This document shows, piece by piece, positions 28,239 through 36,154 of a stretch of 64,000 bases of DNA. The notes beneath the pieces were generated by a model. It had not been told where the DNA came from, made no database searches, and saw nothing but the letters and a program-made list of their open reading frames with translations. The first letter of the stretch is position 1, and every line of letters begins with the position of its first letter. Both the position numbers and the translations under genes were made by a program. The stretch spans positions 62,001 to 126,000 of the forward strand of contig NZ_AUBZ01000003.1 of the NCBI RefSeq assembly GCF_000429505.1, given 5' to 3'. The DNA comes from Aliagarivorans taiwanensis DSM 22990 (GTDB lineage Bacteria > Pseudomonadota > Gammaproteobacteria > Enterobacterales > Celerinatantimonadaceae).

Positions 28239-29255
28239 ATGCAATCAGATTGGTCGCCATTGGAGGCGGCAGAGCGAAAGATGAGCCTGGTGATGCACCT
28301 TGCAGGCTTGGTTCCCAGTCTTTTTTTCTGTATCTATCACATCAGCTATGGAGAGCTTTGGTTCGGGTTAACGGTGGTTCCTTGTGCCAGCATGTTGCTG
28401 GTGTCCCTCTACTTTATTTGCACCGATCAAAACGATCAGCGCTATAAGCTGTTTGACCGCCTGTTTCTGATGCTGGCCTGCGTTCCTGTGCTAGCCGCCA
28501 TGCTCGACCATGACTTGCACGGAGAGTATTTCGTGCAAGCGCTGATACTGGCCTGTTTCCTCAACCTCCCCACGATGCTGGCAGAGCGCTTCGTTATGGC
28601 AGTCACGCTGATTGCTGTTGGGATTGGTTTTTGGCGCTTTGGCGATCAAGAGGGACTGCGTTTTGCTATCGGCCTGATTGCCCTGCATATCTTCGCTTGG
28701 GGGGTCGCTCGCATTGTAGTGCAGCAAAACAATGAACTGCATGAGCTAGCCTTTCGTGATTCGCTTACCAAGGCCTACAACCGGCGTGCTCTGTTTGATG
28801 AGCTGTTCAAGGCGCAAAAGCATTACCAGCGCAGTCGCCAAACCGCCACCATCATCATGCTCGATTTAGATAACTTTAAGCAGGTTAACGACCAGTACGG
28901 CCATCCGGTCGGTGATGAAGTGCTGTGTTGGTTTGTGCAAAAACTTCAACACGACACCCGCGCTAATGATCGGGTATTTCGTTACGGTGGAGAGGAATTT
29001 CTGATCTTGCTGGGCGGTACTTCAATGGAGCAAGCTTACTCGGTCAGTGAGAAGCTTCGCCACAGCATCGCCAATGACGAGAGCACTCCACACGGCAGCT
29101 TTATCACCTTCAGTGCTGGTCTGGCGGAAATTAAACCCGGTGAAGATATCGATACCTGGATTACCCGCGCCGACAATGGCTTGTATCACGCCAAACATGC
29201 CGGTCGCAACCAAACCTGGCTAGCACCCAGCACTCCCGCAGGCTTCGATATTTAG
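28239..29255 (+). CDS. Membrane-bound diguanylate cyclase (GGDEF domain)
   Basis: Makes cyclic di-GMP from two GTP. 338 residues from the ATG at 28239, which follows AAGGA. The N-terminal half has about six membrane helices (residues 20-165). The GGDEF domain begins ELAFRDSLTKAYNRRALF near 170 and has metal-binding MLDLDNFKQVND. The active site GGEEF is preceded by exactly five residues and RxxD (RAND), so the inhibitory I-site is intact and the enzyme should be product-controlled. It is divergent from the MATE gene. Two PilZ proteins encoded at 34.2 and 36.2 kb could be receivers. Confidence 0.93.
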   Translation: MQSDWSPLEAAERKMSLVMHLAGLVPSLFFCIYHISYGELWFGLTVVPCASMLLVSLYFICTDQNDQRYKLFDRLFLMLACVPVLAAMLDHDLHGEYFVQALILACFLNLPTMLAERFVMAVTLIAVGIGFWRFGDQEGLRFAIGLIALHIFAWGVARIVVQQNNELHELAFRDSLTKAYNRRALFDELFKAQKHYQRSRQTATIIMLDLDNFKQVNDQYGHPVGDEVLCWFVQKLQHDTRANDRVFRYGGEEFLILLGGTSMEQAYSVSEKLRHSIANDESTPHGSFITFSAGLAEIKPGEDIDTWITRADNGLYHAKHAGRNQTWLAPSTPAGFDI

Positions 29256-29276
29256 TTTTAGAAACGGAGGTCTGCA

Positions 29277-29648
29277 CTAAGGCTTAACCGTCGCCTCAAG
29301 ATCGCTGGTCAGTGATGACGATTGCTCAACCGATAGCGCTTCACTTCGCCATAAGCGCTCGCCACAACACAAGCAAACGTGCTCGCGACAGGCATCCGCC
29401 AAACTATGACTTCCATACTCCCAAAGCTGGGTGCTGCCACAATGGGAGCAGCACAACTGCTCACCTTTGCTGGTGCCCGGTTGGTGACGATACTGAGAAA
29501 GGGTGGGAAGCTGCATCCAGCGCTGCCATTCCCTGTAGCGGGGCGATATCCACTGGGCCAAGCGACCGCCTTTTACAAGAGGGGAAGGCGTTTGGTCGCT
29601 GGACAGGCTCAAGCCACTGATCGTTTTTACTGTGTTGATGCCAGTCAT
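29277..29648 (-). CDS. Zinc-ribbon protein of unknown function
   Basis: A 123-residue protein with four cysteines in two Cys-x2-Cys pairs (LCCSHCGS near 66-73 and VCLCCGER near 91-98), the spacing of a zinc ribbon. The first 50 residues include a Trp-rich segment (YREWQRWMQLP) with no recognised family. The ATG has a weak ribosome binding site. A good CRP-like site begins 24 bases upstream of the ATG. Convergent with the diguanylate cyclase gene, 21 bases apart. Confidence 0.65.
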   Translation of the reverse strand: MTGINTVKTISGLSLSSDQTPSPLVKGGRLAQWISPRYREWQRWMQLPTLSQYRHQPGTSKGEQLCCSHCGSTQLWEYGSHSLADACREHVCLCCGERLWRSEALSVEQSSSLTSDLEATVKP

Positions 29649-29671
29649 GATTAATTCGTTTTATATTAGAT

Positions 29672-29693
29672 TGATGTTATATAGATCACATTT
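29672..29693. promoter_or_regulatory. CRP-like binding site
   Basis: TGTTA, six bases and TCACA, flanked by GA on the left and TTT on the right. It matches the 22-base CRP consensus at 18 positions. Centred near 29682.5, it lies about 35 bases from the ATG of the leftward zinc-ribbon gene. It also lies about 40 bases before a plausible rightward start site downstream of TATAGG. Confidence 0.6.
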
Positions 29694-29743
29694 TGACTAG
29701 AGCACAGTATAGGTCACACTCCTCAGATAACCGATTACTCAAT

Positions 29744-29766
29744 TGCAAAAAAATAATTATTTTGCA
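29744..29766. repeat. AT-rich inverted repeat
   Basis: TGCAAAA (29744-29750) and TTTTGCA (29760-29766) flank AAATAATTA. It resembles an operator for a dimeric regulator; none is identified. Confidence 0.6.
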
Positions 29767-29871
29767 CTGTGCAGAAAACACTCAACTGAAGGTATAAAAA
29801 GTTTGCACTGCCAAGCTGGTGTTATCAGTAGAAAAGTTTGGACGGGGTCTGCTAAATGAAGCTTTTGTGGC

Positions 29872-29898
29872 CGAGAGGCGAGTCTCGAAATTATTTTT
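29872..29898 (+). terminator. Weak terminator-like hairpin in the gene-free region
   Basis: CGAGA (29872-29876) and TCTCG (29883-29887) enclose a six-base loop; AAATTATTTTT follows. The stem is only five base pairs, so termination is uncertain. Confidence 0.3.
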
Positions 29899-30041
29899 GA
29901 AAAGCGCAGGTCCACAAGACTTTACACGACAAAAGCGGCAGCACAGATGCGAGCCGCGTCGAAGAATCTATGAAACTAAGCAAGCAATCCATGAAATGAA
30001 ATAAGTCTCCGTTCACTCATAAAAACGCAGCGTTGAAGCGC

Positions 30042-30596
30042 TTAGTGGTAGAGCGGAGCACTGGCTTGCGACTGCCACTCAGCCAAACCTTGCCAGTATT
30101 GCTGCATCTGCTGGTAGGGTGTTTCACCCAACCCGGCTTCCACGTAGTCGTTCAAGATAACCCCCCAGCGGAACTCTTCCACCTGATTACCTGGGATACC
30201 TTGGTGGCGAACAACCAATGCTTTCACTAATGCTTCTAGGTGTTGTAGTTGTTGCTGGGAGCACGAAGACGGTTGAGTGAGCAGCACCGACTGGCACTGC
30301 TCCAGCAGGTTTTTCTGCAATCGCTGGTTGCCCAGCTCATCAAGATCGGCCACGGTGAGCGCTTCACTGAGTAGGCGGAAGCGGCAGACTTCGCTTAGAG
30401 CTTGGTAGTCATCGTGCTTGAGGTTAAAGAACAACATGGCGTAGCCGGTTTGTGCCTCGCGCAAGATAACACAGTGATGCTGGTCGATGTCAAAGCGGTG
30501 GGCCTGCCAGCGGTTCAGGCTTAACCCCTGCTTAAGGCTGGGCAGCTGGGCAGGTAGGTGGGGAACCAAACTGGCATTGACTTGAATCTCTAGCAT
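30042..30596 (-). CDS. Uncharacterised cytoplasmic protein
   Basis: 184 residues, no signal peptide, no membrane segment. The ATG follows GGAG ten bases upstream. The N-terminal 90 residues look like an alpha/beta domain (HRFDIDQHHCVILREAQTGYAMLFFNLKHDDYQAL), a pattern that recalls the DUF6933 type of small domain, but I cannot confirm the family. A conserved-looking NDYVEAGLGETPYQQMQQYW stretch lies near residues 148-167. The gene stands alone. Confidence 0.6.
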   Translation of the reverse strand: MLEIQVNASLVPHLPAQLPSLKQGLSLNRWQAHRFDIDQHHCVILREAQTGYAMLFFNLKHDDYQALSEVCRFRLLSEALTVADLDELGNQRLQKNLLEQCQSVLLTQPSSCSQQQLQHLEALVKALVVRHQGIPGNQVEEFRWGVILNDYVEAGLGETPYQQMQQYWQGLAEWQSQASAPLYH

Positions 30597-30716
30597 CTGA
30601 CTGAACTCCGCGCGTAATTACTGGCTTTACCCAGCAATGGCAAGTTCAGTGCCAGCTTAGAGCGTCAAAAAAACAACACCTTAAAACAGGCCTCAATAAC
30701 AGGCGCTAAAACAGGT

Positions 30717-31370
30717 CTAAATAAACAGTTGCCGCGCTTCATTCAAGCTAGGGATAACCCGATGTTGCAAGGCCAGCAGCGACTCATCCGGCACCACCAA
30801 ATCAGGCACTTGAACCACTTGCATATTAGCGGCATGGGCAGCGCGCACCCCATTGGCGGAGTCTTCAAAGGCGATACAGTGCTCGGGAGCGACTCCAAGA
30901 CGCGAAGCGGCCAGCAGGTAGATCTCGGGGTCGGGCTTGCTATGAGCAACTTCACAGCCACAGGTGATCAGCGAGAAGTAATCGCGCAGTCCGGCTAGGC
31001 GCAGTTTGGTCTCGGCCAGCTCTTTGGCAGTGGAGGTGGCAACCGCGAGCTGAATCGGCAAGCCTGCAAGCAGCTCTAACAGCTCTCGTACGCCTTCGCG
31101 CAACGCCACCGCGCGGTTGTGTACATGTCCTTGATAGAGCGCCATCCAGCGTTCTCTTAAGGGGTGATAGGGGAAGTCTGGACCGAGCTGCTCGGCAAAA
31201 ATCTGCTCGATACGCTGGGCATTGCAGCCGATGATTTGCAGATAGACGCTCTCTGGCACGCTCAGCTGCAGTTCGCTGCAAGCGTCCAAAAAATACGAGC
31301 GACAAAGTCGCTCGCTATCCAGTAGCAGGCCATCCATATCAAAGATGGCCGCGTGAATGGGTTTACTCAT
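30717..31370 (-). CDS. HAD phosphatase, beta-phosphoglucomutase-like
   Basis: 217 residues with HAD motifs AIFDMDGLLLDSE at 8-20, AVATSTAKE near 109 (motif II Thr/Ser), HSKPDPEIYLLAA near 141 (Lys) and IAFEDSANGVRAA near 164 (acidic motif IV). The DGLLLDSE start and EDSxxG motif are typical of the beta-PGM/YniC group of sugar-phosphate phosphatases or mutases. It is seven bases downstream of the YjiH-type transporter gene on the same strand and probably cotranscribed. The stop overlaps a run of imperfect repeats (AAAACAGG units, 30683-30727). Confidence 0.87.
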   Translation of the reverse strand: MSKPIHAAIFDMDGLLLDSERLCRSYFLDACSELQLSVPESVYLQIIGCNAQRIEQIFAEQLGPDFPYHPLRERWMALYQGHVHNRAVALREGVRELLELLAGLPIQLAVATSTAKELAETKLRLAGLRDYFSLITCGCEVAHSKPDPEIYLLAASRLGVAPEHCIAFEDSANGVRAAHAANMQVVQVPDLVVPDESLLALQHRVIPSLNEARQLFI

Positions 31371-31377
31371 GGAGTCC

Positions 31378-32733
31378 CTAGAAAAACAGGTGCGCCATGC
31401 CCGCTACTACCGGAAGGGTAACCAAGGTGCGCACAATAAAGATGACAAACAGTTGCCACAGCTTCACCGGAAGCTTGCTGCCCAAGATAAGCGCGCCCAC
31501 TTCAGACAGATAGATTAGCTGGGTAACCGAAACTGCAGCAATGATAAAGCGAGTAATCTCAGGTTCAATAGAGGCCGCCAAAATAGATGGCACGAACATA
31601 TCGGCAAAGCCCACTACCAAGGTCTCGGAAGCCGCTGCCGCCTCAGGTACTTGCAGTAGCTCGAGCAGAGGAATAAACGGCATGCCCAGCCAAGTAAACA
31701 CCGGGGTCGTCTCAGCAATCACCAGAGCAACGGTGCCCACTGCCATAATCACTGGCAGTACACCAATCCATAAGTCAGCCACATTGTGCAGACCTTGTTG
31801 CAGCAGCTGACGCGGCTTACTGGCGCGCTGTGCTTGTTGTACAGCTAAGCTCCAGCCCCAGCTAAAGGCGCTATGCCCTTGTGGGATCAGGTCTTCGTTG
31901 CCGCCGCGCTGCTTGCCGTCGATAAACTTATCGGCGAATAGCGACAGCGGTGGAATGCGCGGGGTGATCACTGCCGCCACAAAGCCGGCAGCACACACGG
32001 CGGCGTAGAAAGGCAGGAACATATGCTCCAACTGTACCTGCGCCAGCACCACCAATGAGAAGGTAATCGATACGGTTGAGAAGGTAGTCGCCACCACAAT
32101 GCCTTCACGCTGGGTGTAGTAGCCCTGCTCATACTGCTTGCTGGTTAGCATGATGCCCACGCTACCATCGCCAAGCCAAGAAGCCATCGAGTCAACCGCC
32201 CCGCGGCCGGGCAAGGTGAATAGTGGACGCATCACCTTGCTAAGTAAGGTGCCTACAAACTCCAGCAGGCCAAAGTTAAGCAACAGTGGCAGCAGCACCC
32301 CGGCGAACAGGAATACGCCAAGCAAGGTCGGTAGCAAGTCGAACAGAATAAGGCCGCCGGTATCGCCAGACCACACCTCACTCGGACCAATCTCCAACGC
32401 GGTGGCCAACACAAAGATGGCACCAAGCACTCTCACTACAAACCAGCCCGGCGAGAGCTGGAACAAAGCGCTCAGCAGCGGTTGGTCCTTAAGCCAAGCG
32501 GGCTTGACAAAGAAGAAATAACAGCTTATCAGGGCGCTGGCGGTAATCAGAGTGGTGATCAACGGCACCGCGAAATCACCCAAGCCGCCGGTAAACAGCT
32601 TGGCCAAGATCGCCACAGGAATAGTAAGCGAGCCGTCATAAGGCACCGGCGTCATAAACAGGAAAATGCCTAACAGCGATGGCCCCAAAAACGCACTGCC
32701 CTTGGCGTTTCCTTCGGTGGTGGTGGATGTCAT
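31378..32733 (-). CDS. YjiH-type membrane transporter with nucleoside-recognition (Gate) domains
   Basis: 451 residues, about ten membrane helices, matching the YjiH family: LGIFLFMTPVPYDGSLTIPVAI near the N-terminus, then LPGRGAVDSMASWLGDGSVGIMLTSKQYEQGYYTQREG near residues 175-212, a Gate-domain signature. The family is poorly characterised and no substrate is known. The following HAD gene is probably in the same transcript, and three palindromes upstream (32792-32905) suggest tight regulation. Confidence 0.82.
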   Translation of the reverse strand: MTSTTTEGNAKGSAFLGPSLLGIFLFMTPVPYDGSLTIPVAILAKLFTGGLGDFAVPLITTLITASALISCYFFFVKPAWLKDQPLLSALFQLSPGWFVVRVLGAIFVLATALEIGPSEVWSGDTGGLILFDLLPTLLGVFLFAGVLLPLLLNFGLLEFVGTLLSKVMRPLFTLPGRGAVDSMASWLGDGSVGIMLTSKQYEQGYYTQREGIVVATTFSTVSITFSLVVLAQVQLEHMFLPFYAAVCAAGFVAAVITPRIPPLSLFADKFIDGKQRGGNEDLIPQGHSAFSWGWSLAVQQAQRASKPRQLLQQGLHNVADLWIGVLPVIMAVGTVALVIAETTPVFTWLGMPFIPLLELLQVPEAAAASETLVVGFADMFVPSILAASIEPEITRFIIAAVSVTQLIYLSEVGALILGSKLPVKLWQLFVIFIVRTLVTLPVVAGMAHLFF

Positions 32734-32791
32734 GTTTGCAACCTCTTAACTCTGCATATTCAGTCAGCCGCCACAGCGTATTCTATTGTTA

Positions 32792-32905
32792 TATTCACTG
32801 CGGCTGAATAATTTAGCGAGATAATATAGCAAGCAAAGTCGCATATCAATGCATAAATAGCGTTTTATTCGCAGCGAATAGTGAATAAACTCGCAGAATA
32901 TGCGA
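32792..32905. promoter_or_regulatory. Three palindromes upstream of the YjiH-type gene
   Basis: Palindrome 1: TATTCA (32792-32797), seven bases, TGAATA (32805-32810). Palindrome 2: TATTCGC A GCGAATA (32866-32880), perfect. Palindrome 3: TCGCA (32891-32895), five bases, TGCGA (32901-32905). All lie in the AT-rich stretch 59-172 bases before the transporter ATG. Palindromes 1 and 2 share TATTC/GAATA ends and palindromes 2 and 3 share TCGCA. No known regulator was recognised. Confidence 0.7.
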
Positions 32906-32953
32906 ATCGTCACTCAAGTGACTGGCAATATGCTGAAGTTAATGGATTTTCAG

Positions 32954-33313
32954 TTAGCGCCGGTAGCGATCTTGACGCAACACCGCGCTACCCAAGCGAT
33001 GCTCGATAATCAGCTCTGCGCCTTGTTCAGAATAGCCAAGGCTGGGGGATTGTTGCCACTGACTGTCTTGGGCGCGTCGCCACTGGATGCTGTCTCCGTC
33101 AATGGCACAGATAAACAGCTCGGTGCTGGCACCGTTAGACCAGCGCAGCTCAACGCCATCGGCGCCTTGGCGATAATCGCGCACTTGCTGCGGCTGGGCA
33201 CTAACCAAGCTGGCAACCGCATAGCGGCAGATTTCATTGTCTGAGGGTGAAGCGATGAGCGGGGTGCTCACCAGCAGCAAACTCGCAACAACACACCTAA
33301 GTAGACTGTTCAT
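32954..33313 (-). CDS. Small secreted protein of unknown function
   Basis: 119 residues with a signal peptide (MNSLLRCVVASLLLVSTPLIA) and a mature part of about 98 residues with two cysteines (NEICRY and LFICAID) that could form one disulfide. A basic end RYRR closes the chain. It overlaps the upstream glutamine amidotransferase gene by 17 bases, so the two are probably one transcript. No family recognised. Confidence 0.65.
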   Translation of the reverse strand: MNSLLRCVVASLLLVSTPLIASPSDNEICRYAVASLVSAQPQQVRDYRQGADGVELRWSNGASTELFICAIDGDSIQWRRAQDSQWQQSPSLGYSEQGAELIIEHRLGSAVLRQDRYRR

Positions 33314-34043
33314 CCAGCAAGATCCTCTCTACAAACTGCCCAAGCAGGGCATTGCTCTCAGGGGTTTCCACCGCGCCGTCTAATACCGCTCTAAGCTGGT
33401 CGGCCCCCTCGGTGTATTTATCCGCAAATAGTGACAAGCGCTGTACCAAGATTGCCCGGTCCACCTCCGGGTGGAACTGGGTCGCCCAAAACGGCGCGCC
33501 TTCAACTTTTAGAGCGTGCACACAGTGGTCGGTTTCCGCCAGGTTGATACAGTCGGCGGGCAACTGGTAGGCACTATCGCGATGTACCGATACCGCAACA
33601 AACGGGTCGGGCATGGTGGAAAACAAGGGGTCTGTCTGGGCGGCCTCGGTTAAACGGATCGGCAGGGTTCCCATCTCAAAATCTTGGTCATGGTGGAAGA
33701 TCTCGCCGCCCAGCGCCAGTACGGCCAACTGAAAACCAAAGCAAGAGGCAAATACCGGTAACTTACGCTGCAGGCACTCACGCAGCAGCGCCTGAATATC
33801 TTCCACAAAGGGATAACGCTCGGGTTCAAGAACACTCGCCTCGCTGGAGCCGCCCACCAGTACCGCATGGTAGTCAGCGAGCCGCTGGTGATCATAATGG
33901 GGCTGATCGAACACGTTCCAGATATCGAACTGCGACTCGGCCACCTCACAGAACTGGGCGAAGCTGCTGAGCTCTTCCTGGCGGGTTTGCTCGTCATCGC
34001 GGATTTGAATCAGTAGTAGTTTAAGTTGTTGCTTGCTCGGCAT
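33297..34043 (-). CDS. Class I glutamine amidotransferase-like protein
   Basis: 248 residues from the ATG at 34043, which follows GGGAAGAG; an ATG 66 bases further upstream is rejected. The nucleophile elbow is ASCFGFQLAVLALGG near residue 98 and the catalytic His is in TQFHPEVD near 188, with Glu two residues on. Stand-alone domains of this kind hydrolyse glutamine or gamma-glutamyl compounds. No synthetase partner is next to it, so the true substrate is unknown. It is cotranscribed with the small secreted protein gene. Confidence 0.85.
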   Translation of the reverse strand: MPSKQQLKLLLIQIRDDEQTRQEELSSFAQFCEVAESQFDIWNVFDQPHYDHQRLADYHAVLVGGSSEASVLEPERYPFVEDIQALLRECLQRKLPVFASCFGFQLAVLALGGEIFHHDQDFEMGTLPIRLTEAAQTDPLFSTMPDPFVAVSVHRDSAYQLPADCINLAETDHCVHALKVEGAPFWATQFHPEVDRAILVQRLSLFADKYTEGADQLRAVLDGAVETPESNALLGQFVERILLDEQST

Positions 34044-34220
34044 TAATCTCTTCCCTGAAGCTCTATCGACCGCAGCATAGTGCGCGGCTCGTCTGCCTTC
34101 AATGTACACAATCCACAGCCAATACTGAATGCCATGGGCTTCAAAAAAGAGAGCCTGCTCAGAGCATGTAACTAGCTGTTAAGCTAGGCTAAAGGAATCG
34201 ACAGCAAGCAGGAATGCGCT

Positions 34221-34583
34221 ATGGATGAACGACGAAAATTTCTCAGGGTGCTGTTTAACCGCCCAGCCTATCTCAACCATGCCGATCAGAGTTGGTCTTG
34301 TGAGTTGCTGGACCTGTCCCTGCAGGGAGCGCTGGTGACGGTACCGAACGATTGGGACAGTGAGGTCACCCAGTTGACCCTGAGTTTTAACCTCACAGAG
34401 CTGGCGGAAGACGCCATTGGCATTACCATGGATGCCGAGGTGCGCCACACCACCGAAGAGCACATCGGTTTACACATCACCCACTTAGACTTGGATAGCG
34501 CCAGCCACCTCAAGCGGCTGATTGAACTTAATCTCGGTGACGACGAAGCCCTGCACCGCCAGCTGGAACAGCTAATCTTCTAG
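34221..34583 (+). CDS. Single-domain PilZ protein (c-di-GMP receptor)
   Basis: A 120-residue PilZ domain with both ligand motifs: RxxxR at residues 5-9 (RKFLR) and DxSxxG at 31-36 (DLSLQG). It should bind cyclic di-GMP. The rest is the PilZ beta barrel (VRHTTEEHIGLHI near 75-87) and a C-terminal helix. Its proximity to the second, larger PilZ gene and to type IV and Tad pilus genes fits a surface-behaviour role, but the output is not known. Confidence 0.9.
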   Translation: MDERRKFLRVLFNRPAYLNHADQSWSCELLDLSLQGALVTVPNDWDSEVTQLTLSFNLTELAEDAIGITMDAEVRHTTEEHIGLHITHLDLDSASHLKRLIELNLGDDEALHRQLEQLIF

Positions 34584-34588
34584 AAAGA

Positions 34589-34612
34589 AAAGGGGCTAGA
34601 TTCAGCCCCTTT
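34589..34612. terminator. Bidirectional terminator between PilZ gene and radA
   Basis: AAAGGGGCT (34589-34597) and AGCCCCTTT (34604-34612) form a perfect 9-bp stem between the convergent PilZ and radA genes. Confidence 0.8.
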
Positions 34613-34633
34613 CTCTTTCTCTTTCTCTTGCTC
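34609..34633. repeat. Hexanucleotide repeat next to the radA stop
   Basis: CTTTCT/CTTTCT/CTTTCT-type hexamers followed by CTCTTG CTCTTG variants, pyrimidine-only on the + strand apart from two G. They run from the terminator stem towards the radA stop codon (34644-34646). Confidence 0.8.
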
Positions 34634-34643
34634 TTGCCCTGCT

Positions 34644-36008
34644 CTAGAGCGCTTCTATCGCCTCAGACAAATTAGCTACCCCAACCACTTCAATGCCCGG
34701 AATGGCCTGTTTGGGCTTGTTGCCAATCGGCACGATGGCGCGTTTAAAGCCATGTTTAGCCGCTTCATTGAGTCGCTCGATGCCATTGCCCACCGGACGG
34801 ATCTCGCCAGATAGACCCACCTCGCCAAATACCACCAGCTCCTGCGGAAGCACCTGATTGCGGAAGCTCGACACCATCGCCACCAGCAAGGCCAAATCGG
34901 CGCTGGTTTCGGCAACTCGCACGCCGCCGACCACGTTGGCGAACACGTCTTGGTCAGACATCTGTACCCCGGCATGACGATGCAACACCGCCAGCAGCAT
35001 GGCCATGCGATTCTGCTCCAGCCCCACTGCAACTCGGCGCGGATTGGCCAATGCGCTGTAATCCACCAAGGCTTGGATCTCCACCAGCAATGGTCGGGTG
35101 CCTTCCCATACCACCATCACCACCGAGCCCGGCGCTGGCTCTTGGGCGCGCGACAGGAAGATGGCCGAGGGGTTCGACACCTCGCGAAGCCCCTGCCCAG
35201 TCATGGCAAACACGCCCAGCTCATTGACCGCGCCAAAGCGGTTTTTGTGGCCACGTAGGGTGCGGAAGCGCCCGTCCGATTCGCCTTCCAGCATAATGGA
35301 GCAGTCAATACAGTGCTCCAATACCTTCGGGCCAGCCAGGGTGCCATCTTTAGTCACATGGCCCACCATCAGCATGGCAATGTTGTGTTGCTTGGCAAAA
35401 CGGGTCAGCCACGCCGCGCTCTCGCGTACCTGGCTCACCCCACCCGGCGCCGACTGAATGTCCGCCATGTGCATCACCTGAATCGAGTCGATCACCATCA
35501 GCTTGGGCTTCTCTTGCAGGGCCAGCGCGCCGATCTGCTCAACGCTGGTTTCCGAGAGGAGCTTGAGCTTGTCTTTTGGCAGCCCCAAGCGCTGGGCGCG
35601 CATCGCAACCTGCTGCAACGATTCCTCACCGGTAACATACAAGGTGGGCATCTGCTGGGCCAGCCCACACATGGTTTGCAGCAGCAAGGTACTCTTACCG
35701 GCCCCCGGTGAACCACCAATCAAGATGGCACTGCCGGGCACAATACCGCCGCCAAGCACCCGGTCAAACTCTTTAAAACCGCTGGAGAAGCGCGGCAGCT
35801 CGGTGAGATCGATGTTTTCCAAGGTTTGCACCTTGGCTTGGGTATCGCCCGCATAGCCGCTAAAGCGGTCGCTACGATTGGAGGGCTTGGCAGCTAGTCG
35901 GACCTCACTTATGGTGTTCCAGGCTTTACACTCGGAGCACTGCCCCTGCCATCGGGGAAAGTCTGCGCCACAGTCGTTGCAGACATAAGCGGTTTTAGTT
36001 TTTGCCAT
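34644..36008 (-). CDS. radA: DNA repair protein RadA (branch-migration ATPase)
   Basis: 454 residues, the usual length. A C4 zinc finger (CNDCGADFPRWQGQCSEC, residues 10-27) precedes the RecA-like ATPase with Walker A GGSPGAGKST near 97-106, and the RadA-specific KNRFG motif near 256-260. The C-terminal Lon-protease-like domain (GGVRVAETSADLALLVAM, EVGLSGEIRPV) is present. RadA promotes branch migration of recombination intermediates. It is divergent from the large PilZ gene, as in Shewanella-type genomes. Confidence 0.96.
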   Translation of the reverse strand: MAKTKTAYVCNDCGADFPRWQGQCSECKAWNTISEVRLAAKPSNRSDRFSGYAGDTQAKVQTLENIDLTELPRFSSGFKEFDRVLGGGIVPGSAILIGGSPGAGKSTLLLQTMCGLAQQMPTLYVTGEESLQQVAMRAQRLGLPKDKLKLLSETSVEQIGALALQEKPKLMVIDSIQVMHMADIQSAPGGVSQVRESAAWLTRFAKQHNIAMLMVGHVTKDGTLAGPKVLEHCIDCSIMLEGESDGRFRTLRGHKNRFGAVNELGVFAMTGQGLREVSNPSAIFLSRAQEPAPGSVVMVVWEGTRPLLVEIQALVDYSALANPRRVAVGLEQNRMAMLLAVLHRHAGVQMSDQDVFANVVGGVRVAETSADLALLVAMVSSFRNQVLPQELVVFGEVGLSGEIRPVGNGIERLNEAAKHGFKRAIVPIGNKPKQAIPGIEVVGVANLSEAIEAL

Positions 36009-36154
36009 GGAAAACCTAACTTGTTTGAGTGCGCGTTTCAGTAATTATTGACTTGTGCTTAATCACTAATGGGCACAAACTTTGCTGGAAAAACATCACA
36101 TTGTAGTGACTTCACCAATAATTTGACAGTGGTACGGTTTCGGATTCTTAGAAC

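Larger units (their letters stand above)
29649..30041. other. AT-rich gene-free region with a CRP-like site
   Basis: 393 bases with no convincing coding sequence. It holds, from the left, the CRP-like site (29672-29693), a possible -10 element TATAGG (29708-29713), an AT-rich inverted repeat (29744-29766) and a weak hairpin followed by a T-rich stretch (29872-29898). A GTG-initiated 61-codon frame at 29819-30004 has no ribosome binding site and is not accepted. An RNA gene is possible but unproven. Confidence 0.5.

Noticed and set aside
29819-30004. Possible 61-codon gene starting with GTG
   Set aside because: No ribosome binding site, odd composition rich in Arg and Lys, no recognisable pattern; the stretch is better left as non-coding.
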